Origin: Varroa destructor | Taxonomy: Eukaryota; Arthropoda; Arachnida; Mesostigmata; Varroidae | Assembly: GCF_002443255.2 (NCBI RefSeq) | Contig: NW_019211458.1 | Location: 15,433,939 to 15,497,938, forward strand | Direction of reading: 5' to 3' | Length of the DNA stretch: 64,000 nt | In this document: piece by piece, positions 48,795 through 61,100 of the stretch | Layout: each line of letters begins with the position of its first letter | Numbering within the stretch: position 1 is the stretch's first letter | Made by a program: the position numbers and the translations under genes | The notes under the pieces: generated by a model | Database searches by the model: none | Seen by the model: only the letters and a program-made list of their open reading frames with translations | What the model was told of the DNA's origin: nothing

Positions 48795-51744
48795 ATTAAT
48801 TGCAATGACAAGCATGGCCTACATTAGGATGCTAGGCCGCAAGTCTATCTGTAGCTGTGGTGGAGCAACGCTATTACAGAGAGAGTCAGGCGTAACTTCT
48901 AAAATGAGTTTGTTTAGTTAGTATGGTAGCATAAATTGTTAATAAGCAGCTGTAATCCCTGAACATAGCCGCTACTAGCTGCTGTTCATCTTATTAATTA
49001 TTTCATTATTCTATCATCGGGAAAAGTAGAATATTGGCGGAGAGAACGTGAGTTAACGTAAACAAAGCGTCCTTGATGACTCGTATTCTTGAAAACGTAC
49101 GTGTTTCATTTTTCGTTATATTGTCGTGTCTGAGGACGGGCTCGCCTATCCATTGTACGGTTATCCAACGGATAAGCGTCACGTAATGCATATTCGCGTA
49201 CGCGCTAAAACGTAGTTTCATTTAACGCGTTTCAACTGTGCCACCCGGTCAGGTTTGCAAATGGTAACTATTGACTACCATGCACAGCTAGAAAGGGCTA
49301 ACTCTGAGTTTACCTCAATTTCTGTCAAACCCAAGTGATCTATACAAACACCCATGCCCAGACGTGGGCAACAATGCCGCAAACGTGTTACTGCAAGCAC
49401 TGTCCTTAAGCATCGTTCCAAACAGCGAATTTTTAGCACGAAAAACATTTGATCCCTCAAATCCAAATCATCTTACATGCTAATAAAACCGATAGGGAAA
49501 CACATTACCATCATAGAGGAACGTTATCAGGCATTTGTAAGCTCTATTTGGAAAAGCGTAGGTGTTCTGGTGGTCGGGAAAATGGTAAACGTTTATTTGA
49601 TCCCTTTTGGCTTCTGGAACGTTTTTGGCGAGTACATCAATAATTAATAATCTACAACAGATAAAACATATGCTTTCAAAAAGATTGAAAAGGAGCCGGT
49701 TATACTTTACTTGTACTGCTGCATTATTTAACAGAAATTCGGTCGGGTCACGCGTCACCTCTCAAACATAGAACTCTATCATCAAGTTTGAATAGTGGAA
49801 AGCTAATAGTACTGGTGTATATGGATTCAACTATTTCGCGGCCTGTGTCAACCTCTTACTTAGTCGAGACGTGGCTAGCAGACCACATTGTCACGATGGA
49901 GCCGTAGCAGAGGAAGAAATGATGACCGAGTTGATATCGGAGGAGGGCACACATTGCATATAGAATGGACGAGACCAAGAACCCTAGGAGACAAAGCCGA
50001 TCACGAGCGACACTTCGCTAGGAGATCCAAACCCAGCTGGCTTTTGAGGAATCTGAAATGGAGGCTCTTTACGATATCATCGATTAGAGTTATGCCACAG
50101 AGCGTGGAAGGGAGTTCCATAGTGTAAACCAATCGATTTTGCTGTTATTAACGCTATTCCTATAAGGTATCTGGCATAGCTTAATAACGAGAACCGCAAA
50201 TGCCTCCCCCTCGTCGAGCCGTTCGTATGGTCTCATCAAAACACATCCAGCTATTCAAGCACTTAGAGAAAATACTTACATTTTTTCTGTTTTAACTTGC
50301 GCAAGCCATTGAAAGAGGCGCCTTTGATCTTTTTTTACAGCTTTAACTTTTGACACTTAATCATCTTACCGAAAACTCTGAAATCGTGAAAGCGTTTTAT
50401 ATGCTAAAACTTAATTAATGTATGTTCTCGATCGACGATCATTTGTATATATTTTCAGTAATAATATATACATACATACTAAATAATGATAGAGGCGGTC
50501 GTTGGCCACTATAGGGGATACGTTTCAGGTGCTAAGTAGACTGTCCGAGTGAAAATGTCCCAGAAAAAATGAAATGAAAAGTTTCAGTTAAGGTTAAAGA
50601 ACGTTTATAATTAGTCTTCTATCAACTGAAAATTGTCTAACGGCGAATATGTTTCTTCAGCCAACTTGTATAACCTGTCTGCTGTAAATGTTTTGTTCAA
50701 TTAATACGAACTTACCTATTCTTTTAGTTAGAGAGCGGCCAGTCTGCTCAACACGTGTTTGGTATACTCATAGTCGAAGCCTTGTTTCTGTTTGTCCGAA
50801 AGCTTAACGCCAGCTCTAAATATCGAGCCTTAACGCATGCTAGTGTTACACAAAAAACGTTTGGCTATAACATTGAGGTGTCGTCCTCATCCAATGAGCT
50901 GAGCTTAAGCGTTGCCTTGTTTATTCATACAATTAAGGGGTTTTGTGATGCACAGCCTTAAAATTGACTGGAGGTCTTGTTTGCCGTGGACCTATTACGA
51001 TAAGGCACATCGGTTACACATCCCAGTTTGTGATTTACACGGGGTGAATTCACTGCAAAAACACGTTCCGCTAATGGAATAGTCAAATGAATTGTCCTGT
51101 TTCCGCCTCCAAAATACTCAATGCCATTCATCTACGACTTACAGATTATCAGATTGTGTCCATAACGATGAAAAATAAAAGGGTCACTCTCTTACCATAA
51201 ACAGCTGGACAATCAACTTTCAACCTAAGAAAATGAAAAAAAAAAAGTTTTTATGGACATCTATGTTCCTACTATGATTTTCAATACATTTGCCAATACT
51301 ACGTTATCCGCTATTCATAATCGAAAACGTTTTGTCGGACTTCAGTCTACAAATGGTACAATTTGTTTGGTAACTAGATAGGGAAATCCGTTACATACGG
51401 TTTCTTTACATACTGATTATCCATACCAATTTTGGAGAAGCAAACACTGACCAGGTTATGACATAGCACATCGTATGGACTAATGAATAGCTTCCTGCGT
51501 TCCATTTCCTTTATCTTTACGCTATATTCAATGATAAGGGAATGTTTTGAATCTGCATTAGCGTTTTATCAAAAGCACATGGTAGAGACTATCCTTTATG
51601 AACTTTTCCTACCTCGAAATTGCAAATATCGTGATGAGTTTTCGAAGTTCGTGCGCGTACCGGAAGTCTTTCGAATTTTGCGTCTACCACAGTATTACCG
51701 TTAGGCATAACTCTATCAGACGGCTGGCTCTCAGCACGAAACAA

Positions 51745-51812
51745 AGCCTGTCTACGCCCGTATTCGAACCCAGCTGAGCGCATCACCCACTACGCCGTCG
51801 CGGAGACACGTA
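51745..51812 (-). repeat. tRNA-derived SINE head (relic)
   Basis: On the minus strand a box-A-like GGCGTAGTGGGT (51784-51797) is followed at a tRNA-like distance by a box-B-like GGTTCGAATAC (51760-51770). Arms of a tRNA cloverleaf do not close well, so this is a pol III SINE-type relic rather than a functional tRNA gene. Confidence 0.45.
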
Positions 51813-52355
51813 CCGAGGACAATTTGATACCATTGACTGTAGTACATAATCACGAATCAGGAATTTTTGAATAAAGTTAATTTTTGTATTTAGAAGCTTT
51901 GCTATGCTCTAATACAATAAATGTATCAGAATCATTTTTAGTCAAGAATCTGAATGGATAATAGCTTTAGTTAATGAGTATGATTTCAACGCCACTATAT
52001 CATCTTATGTTCAACTCAAAATAAAATTCTGATTATAATAATAAATCAATAAAAAAAAACTGATCCGCTCCACCAGACGACCGTGATATGTTTTAGCTAA
52101 CAAAATTTAATCACGCCAACGCCTATCATTACTATATGTGAAATAAATTTTATTTGCATTTGGCTGTGTCGTGTCCCTTTTTCTATTAGAATGATTGCGC
52201 GTTAAAGGCGTGCCGCGTCTTTTTTGAGAATTTGATAGCTCATACATTCGAATCTTGACACTCTTGGCGCGTGCCAGGTGAACCAATGAAGGTGAACATA
52301 CAATCTGATCCCCCAAAATATCACTGCTTCAAGCCAGCTATCTAGCGATCCGTAG

Positions 52356-52712
52356 ATGGAGGTGTATCGGTCTCTTTTTGTCGCAATGTTTGTTACTTTG
52401 GTTTCGTCCCATACGCATCGGCCTCACTACCTACCGAGGACTGCCATATCTTCCACGACAACGATAACCATATGCTCAAAGCATATCACGGTACGCCGTA
52501 ATGCTACGACGACCGTCATAGGGGACGCGCAAGCAACTCTCATCGTTATTGTGACTCGCTCAGTCTCTTATTTACTGTTCGCAGTGCCAAATTTCACCTA
52601 CCATTTTTTTTTAGACACTGCCATTGGCGGTACTCCACCAAACTGCTGTTGCGGCCGGTTTGGTGCTCGTATATACGGTGTGCATGTCCCCAAAATCGTT
52701 GTCCTTCGATAA
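52356..52712 (+). CDS. Unrecognised ORF with N-terminal hydrophobic segment
   Basis: An ATG-started ORF of 118 codons. It begins MEVYRSLFVAMFVTLVSSHT, which would serve as a signal peptide, and continues Thr-rich (SSTTTITIC) with another hydrophobic stretch around residue 65-85. A second frame (52649-52936) continues open past its end, so an indel is possible. No splice support or family match. Confidence 0.2.
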   Translation: MEVYRSLFVAMFVTLVSSHTHRPHYLPRTAISSTTTITICSKHITVRRNATTTVIGDAQATLIVIVTRSVSYLLFAVPNFTYHFFLDTAIGGTPPNCCCGRFGARIYGVHVPKIVVLR

Positions 52713-54169
52713 CTAGGTATCTAGATAGACCTGTGTATAGCAAGGAACCGGCTTTAAACTATAGCGTGACACAACTGTATGGCTGTAGGCTACGACTTTG
52801 TTCTCTAGCACTCCCTTCTCAATCTAATAAGAACAGAGTCCTGTTTGTAAGTGTTTTTGAGCTTGTAGCTTTGCGCACACTCATATTGCGGAAAGCAGCT
52901 CCAGGCGCCTATCTAAAAGCCATCTTTTGCAAGTAAGGTCTACATATTAGTTGGCTAGGTCACAACCCCCATGCTAGCTGGGGGCTCACTTTAGCTCCCA
53001 GCTTTTGCTATCGCTACGAAGAGAAATCGTTACCTGTATCGAACAACACATTTCACCCAGGCTTAAAAAGATACGAAAAATTGCGACTTCACTTCGATTC
53101 GTCGTTGTCTTCACAATTTTTTTCTTATTTTTGTCGATTTTTTTTAGCTGTCCTTCGAATTACCCAATATACCTAGTCCGTTTCTCCCATTCTTGTTCGT
53201 ACTGCCGGCTCAGCCGGTCCTGGTTCGAATCTGAGAATTGAATGGAGCCTTAGATTGCGGTTGATTTACACCTTTTCTGTTTGTTGACCAAACGACATCG
53301 GAAAGTGTATTCCCGTATATATTGGCTTTGTAGCTCATTTTTGAACCTTGCTCGGCCGTTGTCGGATAACTCATAACAACTTAATAATAATTTACTTTTC
53401 TCACTAAATACCAATAAGGTTCCTATGTTTACGCTGCAGTTACCCCCCTTTGAGGTATGCATAAAATTAGCAGCCGGTTTGAGTGTAAGATTTCATAGAA
53501 GTTGTCATGAAATAAGGTAAGTAGTTCAAAAATGCCATAGCAATATCCAGTGGAGTATCCTACAATAGTCTGAATCTAATAAAATTAAATACGTTTCTGG
53601 GATTGGGTTAGTAAACATAAATTGAGCAAGAAGTACAAAGTAGATACAAAGAAATGGATTCATGAATTTGAATATGGCAACACAGATTAAGGATGGAATC
53701 AAGGTTTATCTATTGCTTGTAACAAACAGGTTTAAAGTACCTTCTAAGCTACAGGATCTATTAGACTCTAATTAGAATCGTGAATGGTAGTAGTAAATTT
53801 GTGTATTCAATAATCACTCTGCCAAGCTTTTAATCGCAAAATTAGTAGGTAGATAAAAAAAAATGGTTTCAATTAAATATCATAAAAAGAAAAATAGGAT
53901 ACGCGGGCTATCGTTAAGAGCAGACGACCTACTCCTTTGGAAAGAGGAGTGAACTACACCAAGTTCGGCGGGAAGAATTCGACAAAGTTAGACTAAGGAC
54001 CACAAAAAATAGCAGCAAAACCGTTTACTGATATAGCAAGCGTTTCGACACACCAATCTACCTATACAAACATTTTTTACAACCATACCTATTCTTTATA
54101 GGCTATTCTTCAACGTTTTGGGACGGCACGTCCAACGCAACCGTATATAACCATGTCCATTTTTGCCGT

Positions 54170-54921
54170 TGTCCCCCCCCCCCCCAACCTCTGTTTCTAT
54201 CGGCAGCAGCAGCATCCCCGACAAGCAGTGAACTCCACCCTCACCACCCCACGCTCGCAGCGCCCCCAAGCATAAGAAGCAGCAGGAGCAAGTCGGTTCA
54301 CATAAAAACTATCAACTCTCCCTCTTGCTCTTCCATCCGCTCCTCCACTTTGACAGAGGCGGCTTTGGCCGATTGAGCCCGCGCGGGCTCCTCGCCGAAT
54401 CCTCCTCTCCTACTGAAACTACCGTCCTAGCACTGGCACAAGCAGCTGCTGTAAGCCTATAGTAGTCGGGTCGGACCGGTTTTCGACGGGTACGACGACG
54501 GTCGCAGCGGCGGCAGCCATCTTTATTTTGCTATTTTTTGGGTGAGCTGTCAGCGGCACACTCTCTCGTTACAGGCAGAGGAGCAGACTCTCCCAGACGA
54601 GGAGAGCAAAGGACCTATAGTCCTCACCGTAGACTCGCAGTAGACAGAACAAGCAGAGTGTAGCAGTTAGCTCAAGTCAGCGCAACACTTCAGTCGGTGG
54701 TGGTGCGAGCCACGGAGAGCGAGTCGTCCGCGTAGTGTAGCCGGACAGTGAAGTGCGCGCACTTCACTGTCGGCTACTTTACTGGACGGTCGATGAACAT
54801 GTTGGAACTTCGTTAGCGTACGCATTTGCGTTAGCAGGTGATACGAAGACTGAGCAAGACAAGACGATTCGGATGAGATCCGATTGCGATCGGATCCGTC
54901 GGAGCCTCCGCAGTGCAAGCC
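54170..54921 (+). promoter_or_regulatory. Probable promoter and non-coding first exon of the TRIM71-like gene
   Basis: There is a sharp change to GC- and CpG-rich DNA with a poly-C run (54176-54185), (CAG)n and CTC-rich stretches. The motif GCCATCTT at 54516-54523 is the reverse of AAGATGGC, a YY1/Pho-type core common near start sites. A strong donor AGCC|gtaagt follows at 54922. No long ORF precedes it, so a 5' UTR exon is inferred. The start site itself cannot be placed. Confidence 0.4.
54737..54777. repeat. Near-perfect 41-base palindrome in predicted 5' UTR
   Basis: Arms GTAGCCGGACAGTGAAGTGC and its complement meet almost without a loop, with one bulged G. It lies 145 bases before the predicted donor at 54922, so it would be a stable hairpin in the leader RNA if this exon is real. 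Confidence 0.75.
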
Positions 54922-55803
54922 GTAAGTAAAGTACTCGAGTACTAACCATTCAGTATTGGCAGTTGTACATCTGTCACTTTGATACATAGTATGAACATCG
55001 TGTATTTAAACTCGAACGCTCTGACGACGGAGGCTTTAGACTGCTCTAGTGCTCTGTAGCCTCGATAATGAAAGGATAGGAACACCCCGCGCGGACGTTC
55101 GTTTCGCGCGGCCATTTCGCGCTATTCGAGATTAGTCCAGAGCTTAAATTCCTGCAGAACGCGACATAATACAAGTTTCGCGTCATGACGGGCGTTCGAG
55201 TTGTGTTTCATACCTAGTATAGCCCAGTATTAAACGAAAATTATTACTTATTCGTTCGTTTTGGTGCCTTGGAACTAGAGCAGTACGGCGATAGGTAATG
55301 AAATGCTCGTTTCTAATAAAAAAAAAAATAGTGGACCATCCACATTTTCTATTGAGGAGCAAAGTTAGTTGTGTGTTACCAAGTGGGTGAACGAGCAAGC
55401 GTGGAGTGTCATCGTAGCGGTGACTGTATTAAAGGCGGTGGCGCCGCTGCCGGTGGCGGAGGAGTAGACCTGAGTCATCAGAGCTCGCCTACTCCCTTGT
55501 CGCCCCCAAACCCCCAGTCCTAGTTGACCCCCGCATGTTTCTCTGCCCTGGGTTTTCGCCACTCCGACGCTTATAGAGAATCTACAATAGATTCGCAGTG
55601 ACTGATAAAGCAAGTAGAGCTGTGCTTTGACTTGCTCTATTCGAATCTCTGTTCCATTTCTGGTACTGAACCTATGACGTTCAGAACTACACCGGTGCGC
55701 AACGAGTACAATCTGCTATTGGAACTGCAGCTTTCGATGGCATCATTAGTACCTTGAATATACAACGGAGGACTATATAGTGCAATAGATGTGCGCTATG
55801 TCC

Positions 55804-55820
55804 GTGTGTGTGTGTGTGTG
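55804..55820. repeat. (GT)n microsatellite
   Basis: Uninterrupted GT dinucleotide run of about 17 bases. Confidence 0.9.
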
Positions 55821-56062
55821 TTTGACTGTCTTTCCCCGTCGTTTGCCGGTTGAGCTCCCGGTCGGTCTTCCTTTGCCGGTCGCTCAGTGGGGACTGGGGG
55901 GTGATTTCGCACACGCTTTCGCCTCCCACTCAACTGCACTATGAACACAGTGTACTGGAGACGGATACAGAACATAGATCTACTTGGCTATTTCTTCTGT
56001 ATGACCTGCAGTCTCGCGACCCCCGCGCAACAGAGAGGCTCAGAGACACTCTCGCCTATTAG

Positions 56063-56110
56063 CCATCATCAGCATCGCCATCATCATCATCATCACCACC
56101 ACCAGCACCA
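56063..56110. repeat. CAT/CAC/CAG trinucleotide tract
   Basis: Imperfect triplet repeat of CAT then CAC units, which reads as poly-His in one frame. There is no evidence that it is translated. Confidence 0.85.
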
Positions 56111-57757
56111 TCAACCGAATCGCCTACAGAAACGCTTGAGCTTTGCATTACAGTATCATAGTAAGGACTGTGCACTAGTGAGGACACTGAGGTTTGTAGA
56201 CAAGCATACATACATGCAGACCCAAAGGCAGCATCTTTCTCTCCCTCGTTTTCTCTGTCCTTCCACCCTCGATGTTTATCGCAGTAGACAGCAACTGTTA
56301 AATTTGTCCCTCATAAACGTATCGGGTCCTTAGTCCTTTCAGGTCCTTAGTTTAACGGGCTTTTGGCGGTCGTTTCCTCTGCTATCATTTACATTGTTCT
56401 GCCTACAAGGCTCGTCGTTTACATGCGACATTCTTTTCTATGTCGCGCATGCCAGTCCTCATCGTGCATGCGACAGGAGCCCGTGGCACATATCCTACCC
56501 GCCTACAATTCCGTTAAAGCGACGGCAAAAACAATAGTTGGCCGCAGCGACCTTGATCTGCGTCACTCGTGCTAGTCTCCTATATCGTCACTACCGGTGC
56601 GATCTGCCATCATCTACGCGTGGAAACGGTGCAAGCGGCGATGGTTCTCTCGGGATCCCGGATTGTTGCCGAAATTCAAGGCTGAAAGGGGTGGAGGCGT
56701 CCTCAAGGCTAACTCGACGGTTGACGCCTGTCAACACACTCTATACATCTGTAACATATGTATTCGATACAACTAACAGTTCTATTCGTTGAACGCGTCG
56801 CATGTGGGGGAGTGTGATGCTGTGTGGGGAAGGAAAGGTTGAGGGTCGTCACCGCAAAATTCGAGAGGCCCGACTTGGCGCAGACCCGCGGCAGGCATCT
56901 CAAGTTCGACGCTTCGGGAGTGCTTTCGATTCGCCGCCAAACAGAGAAAGGTAAGCTGAGACAGCGAGAGAAATCGAAAAATTAGTGCGATCGAACTTGA
57001 CCTGATTTGCCTGCGTACATCGCGACACTGGGTCACAGCCGATTAAAGAGCCTTTGGTCTGGACAATATAAGAGACAAGCTTTCCTTGGTCCTAAGAAGA
57101 AGTTGACCTATATTTGGCTGGCACAGAACACTACAGTAGTATAGTGCACAGACTGGAAGAGATATCACTCAGCGGTCAGGGTCTTAATAAAGGGTCGTAG
57201 AAGCCGTCTGGAGCGAAAGGTAACTAACGTTTTGGTGTGCTTTAGAACGACTTCAAACTTTGTAGCAACTGTCTTTCGTGCGCGTTGGTATTAGGCTATG
57301 CCTTCAATTATACTGCGAGTGATTGTCAAGCGTTTCCAGATGAAGAATAGCGGTTCTTCTTCTAGGCTTTTTGAATGTGTAAGATACTGCTCAATTTGTT
57401 GTAGTTGTAGTAGGCAGAATATAGGACCAAATGACTGTAATAAACAAAATTGGAGTAAATAAACGGTCGTCCACTTTATACCGATTGTTGTTTATTTCCA
57501 GTAATCGCATTCATTAGGTTCAATGCCACATCATTTACCAACAGAACGATAAATGCAATCTACCAATCAATCGTGCCGATGTTTTGCCATGAACTATATG
57601 AATCGATTATCCTATTAAGGGTTTGTATACGAGCGTTCACATTTTCGTAGGACTGTCAAGCAGACCACATAAAGACTATTTGATTGTTGGATCGAGCTAT
57701 TTGTCCTAAGCGATGTACTAAACTAAAATTTTCATATTTATGTTTTGTTCATTGCAG

Positions 57758-58189
57758 AGTTGCAGGATGTCGCTCCCGTTACACGTCGACTTATTGCCAT
57801 CGTTAGGACAGCTTGGCAGTCCTCTCCATTCATTACGGGTAGGGACTAGCTTTTTGACATGCTCGTCGTGCTTTGATAGCAACTTGGGAGGTCTTCCCAA
57901 GGTGCTGCCATGTTCGCATACCGTTTGCGCAAAATGTTTGGTGGAAAGCGGGCCCTTCCAATGTCCGCAGTGCAGCAAGCTCGACTTAGCCGGATGTTTG
58001 AATTTGGCAAGTCTCCGTCTAAACGATGTATTGCCTTTGTGCTCATCATGCGATGATCGGAACCATGCCAAAGGAAGATGTCGAGACTGCAACAACGAGT
58101 TATTGTGTGAGAATTGTATCAACGCTCATCAGAGAGTTCGTCTTACTCGAGATCACACTATTCTACGGTTTGCACCATCACCCTCACTT
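57758..58189 (+). CDS. wech: TRIM71-like exon: start, RING, B-box 1
   Basis: The acceptor is gttcattgcag and the donor is CTT|gtaagt, phase 0. The first ATG is nine bases into the exon (AGGATGT). The RING spacing is C-x2-C-x13-C-x-H-x2-C-x2-C-x8-C-x2-C. The B-box 1 segment contains CSSCDDRNH and [13 protein letters not shown]. Confidence 0.88.
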
Positions 58190-61100
58190 GTAAGTGTTAC
58201 AGCGATCGGTAGTCCAGCATACCCAATCACGTCCGCTGAGATTATAACCAAACAGATTATCCTTGCCTATTTATCCTATTAAGCGTATGTATACACCTGT
58301 GTGCAAACGATAATCGTGTTCTATTTTTCTAACTCAGAAAAACGGAACAACATTGGTGCCTATGAGTAATACCAGATTCGATTTCAGGATCTTAAACAGT
58401 ACCATCCTCGAGCATGCGTCGAACACAATGACAGCCTTTACATCTATTGCGACAACTGTGACAAGCCTTTGTGTGGAAAATGTACCACAGCCCACAAAGG
58501 GCACAGTCTACAATATGTACGAGAGGCAATAGATAATGGACGAAGCTTTGTTGAACGTTCCCTCAAGGAGACCGAAACAAAACTCAAGGTATTGCAGGAA
58601 GGCCTCGTGAATAATCAGGCCATGGCCAAGCGGGTCGAACAGAAGACGCATGATGTTGCATCGCAGATCCGTGGGGCTATACGCAGGTACAGTTGCTCAA
58701 TTATTATTATTACTATTACTAAATTCACTTGTGGTTTAAATCGAAGACAGGTGCATCAAGATAAGACAGAGAGCACTGGCTGAACTTTATATTCATGTAC
58801 GTTTAGAATTCTAGGTTCGATACTGTCATGAACCACTGCTTCAGAAAGCATTTTTCGTAGTAGAAGGATTATTTAGAAGGAAAGTTTCGATCGAAGTTAG
58901 CTGTGTTTCTTATGTAGATACTATGGGGATCTTGTCTCCTGTCAGGAGTAGAGGGCTCATTTTGCATCGTTTACGTTAAGCTTTCCCTGCTAGCGGTTGA
59001 GGTTCGTTAACATTTCGTTGCACCTTCTAGTTGAACAATCTGAAAATGACATCTGTTTCTGGCAGAAGTTGAAGGTTCTTATACGGGTAGGCGTGATTTA
59101 ATGGGCAACTTTTTAGCGACCTGGCCGCGTTCACAAACACAGCACTGGCGCTGTCAGTGGTCCACTCGTGATTTTCTTGGGCACTGCAGTTCACTCGTCT
59201 CAGTTATTAAAAAGCTTTTAGCGTATGGCCTTATGCAGGTACGCGTTAAGATCTGGCTAGCCTGATAAGGCACGTGGTCCTAAAAGCGTGTACATCAATT
59301 TAATCTTTTTTTTTTTTTTATGAGCAGTTGCTTTACACATATCTGCATTTGGATATGTGCAATAATATAACGGTTGTGACAGTGTCGTTTTCACGACGAT
59401 GAAATTGACGATGTAGACCTTCATCATCGATGGTTGGGGATTGCCGACTCATTTCCTCGGTGGACGTTACAGCTTTTGTTTTCTCGTGTCATACCTCTTT
59501 GCACACGACGTTGTTGGCATTATTATTGACCAATGGAGGCAAATACTCTATACAGCAAAGCCGGTGTTTGTTCTGTTGTTCGTATCGTATTTATATGCAT
59601 ACGTGATCGCCTAGGTAATAGTAGTAAGTAAATTACACGCATGTTGTGTACTGTAACTTAAAGCCACGTATTCCTGTCAGGTTTTCAAACCTTAGCGCCA
59701 GATTTGCCTTATATTGATTAGGGCGCTTTTTGAGCTCTTTTTGCTTTATTTTTGTTAGTAGGCTGAAGGCTAATGTTGAGGCGAAACCGGTAACCGATGC
59801 GCTACGAGGTCCATTACTTGTGGTAATATCTTAGAAATCTTAAAGTTGACTATCCTACGTTCGTATTAAGCTAAGTTTTCGAGCTGTGGTCTTAGAAAGT
59901 TGACTACTAAGTGCATACCTTCTTTTATATCAGTTCATATGCACCGATCATGTACTCGTGCATAAGTCTTCTGCGTCGTTTCTTCATTTCTAGATACTAT
60001 AATTAGCTATTTAATGTTCTAATAGTCAAATTCATAAAAAAAACCCCAGTAGTAGACAATTACTATTGGTTGGCACATAACAGCTAAGGAAGATGTCTTA
60101 AAAGATGTATTGGTACCTCAATCGATCGAACAATATTTACGAAATTCACCGTTGAATAATCAATCAGTGGCGTGTTTCAGACCTATACAGAAAATAAACG
60201 TATTCACTACAAGATAAAAAGTTATAGAAAGAGAAAAATCTTAATGGTTTCAGACAACTCTCCTCTCTTGAGGAGCGAGAGAAAGAGTTACTATCAAAGG
60301 TGGAGTCAATCCGGCTGCTCAAGGGCAAATTACTTAAGGCGCAGCAAGAACAGATTGAACAGGCGACTCTCGAATTGGGGAAGCACGCGCGTGCCCTCCG
60401 TGACTTTCTTGCATCCGCTAGTGAACTCGACTTCGTCAAGGCCACAAAGGTGCTGCCACAACTCAGTGCCGCTGCAACCCAGGCTGGTTAGTAATGTACA
60501 CATATGTAAAGTGAAGATATTTGGAGTTCTAAGTGTTATTTAGCGTTACAGCCTTCTCCCGAACGTCGGCACGTTCTGAGGTCACCATGGTGGTGCTGTG
60601 AACATGGGTAGATACTTGTACCTAGAAGTTGACTGATTAGCATCCCCACTTTGCGTTCGATCACAAACGTCGTTAGATTGACTTGATGTATTAAATTTGG
60701 TTTAATCATGTGTAACGCGCTATTATTCGCTGATTTTTGGCTTGAGCTATTTTCATTGTTTTGTGGATATGTGTCATGACAGTAGTTCAACGCTTTTTCT
60801 GAACTGCTTTCCGTTCAGATATCACGGCACACGCCCTTACACAGTGTTTATTTGGCTAATGTGTGACCAGCTTACCGAACCCCGACATATATTCTCCATT
60901 CTTCAATTTTTCTCTCCATTGTTACTAGGTTATCTATTTTTACATACATATAAGTACCCCCCGGCGGCGTAGCAGTAGAGGTAGTTGCCAATAAAGACGG
61001 ATGAAATGTCCTTTCTTTACCGGAATGGGTGGTTTGAGAGCGAGCGGTTCTTAGCAGACAAAATGAGTGACCGATCTGAACCGAAGCAGGCCCATCTTTG

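Larger units (their letters stand above)
40447..54169. other. Intergenic interval between MyoD-family and TRIM71-like genes
   Basis: There are long AT-rich stretches with no gene signal. A GC-richer block occupies about 47.2-48.8 kb, with overlapping short ORFs on both strands but no supported exon. A 19-bp-arm hairpin (43.2 kb), a SINE-like relic (51.75-51.81 kb), a small signal-peptide-like ORF (52.36 kb) and a short inverted repeat CCCCCA/TGGGGG near 52966-52984 are the only distinct structures. Confidence 0.45.
54922..57757 (+). other. Probable first intron of the TRIM71-like gene
   Basis: Between the putative leader donor and the first coding acceptor. It holds a CpG inverted repeat CCGCGCG/CGCGCGG (55087-55111), (TG)n at 55804-55820, CAT/CAC repeats at 56063-56110 and the CATGCGACAT repeats at 56422-56475. 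A further donor-like site AAAG|gtaact at 57220 could end a second leader exon. Confidence 0.35.

Noticed and set aside
53190..53245. GGTTCGAATCT as a tRNA T-arm
   Set aside because: No box A or closing acceptor stem at the right distance; not a tRNA gene.
60970..60990. GAGGTAG resembling the let-7 seed
   Set aside because: Only seven bases match, the rest of let-7 is absent and no hairpin surrounds it.
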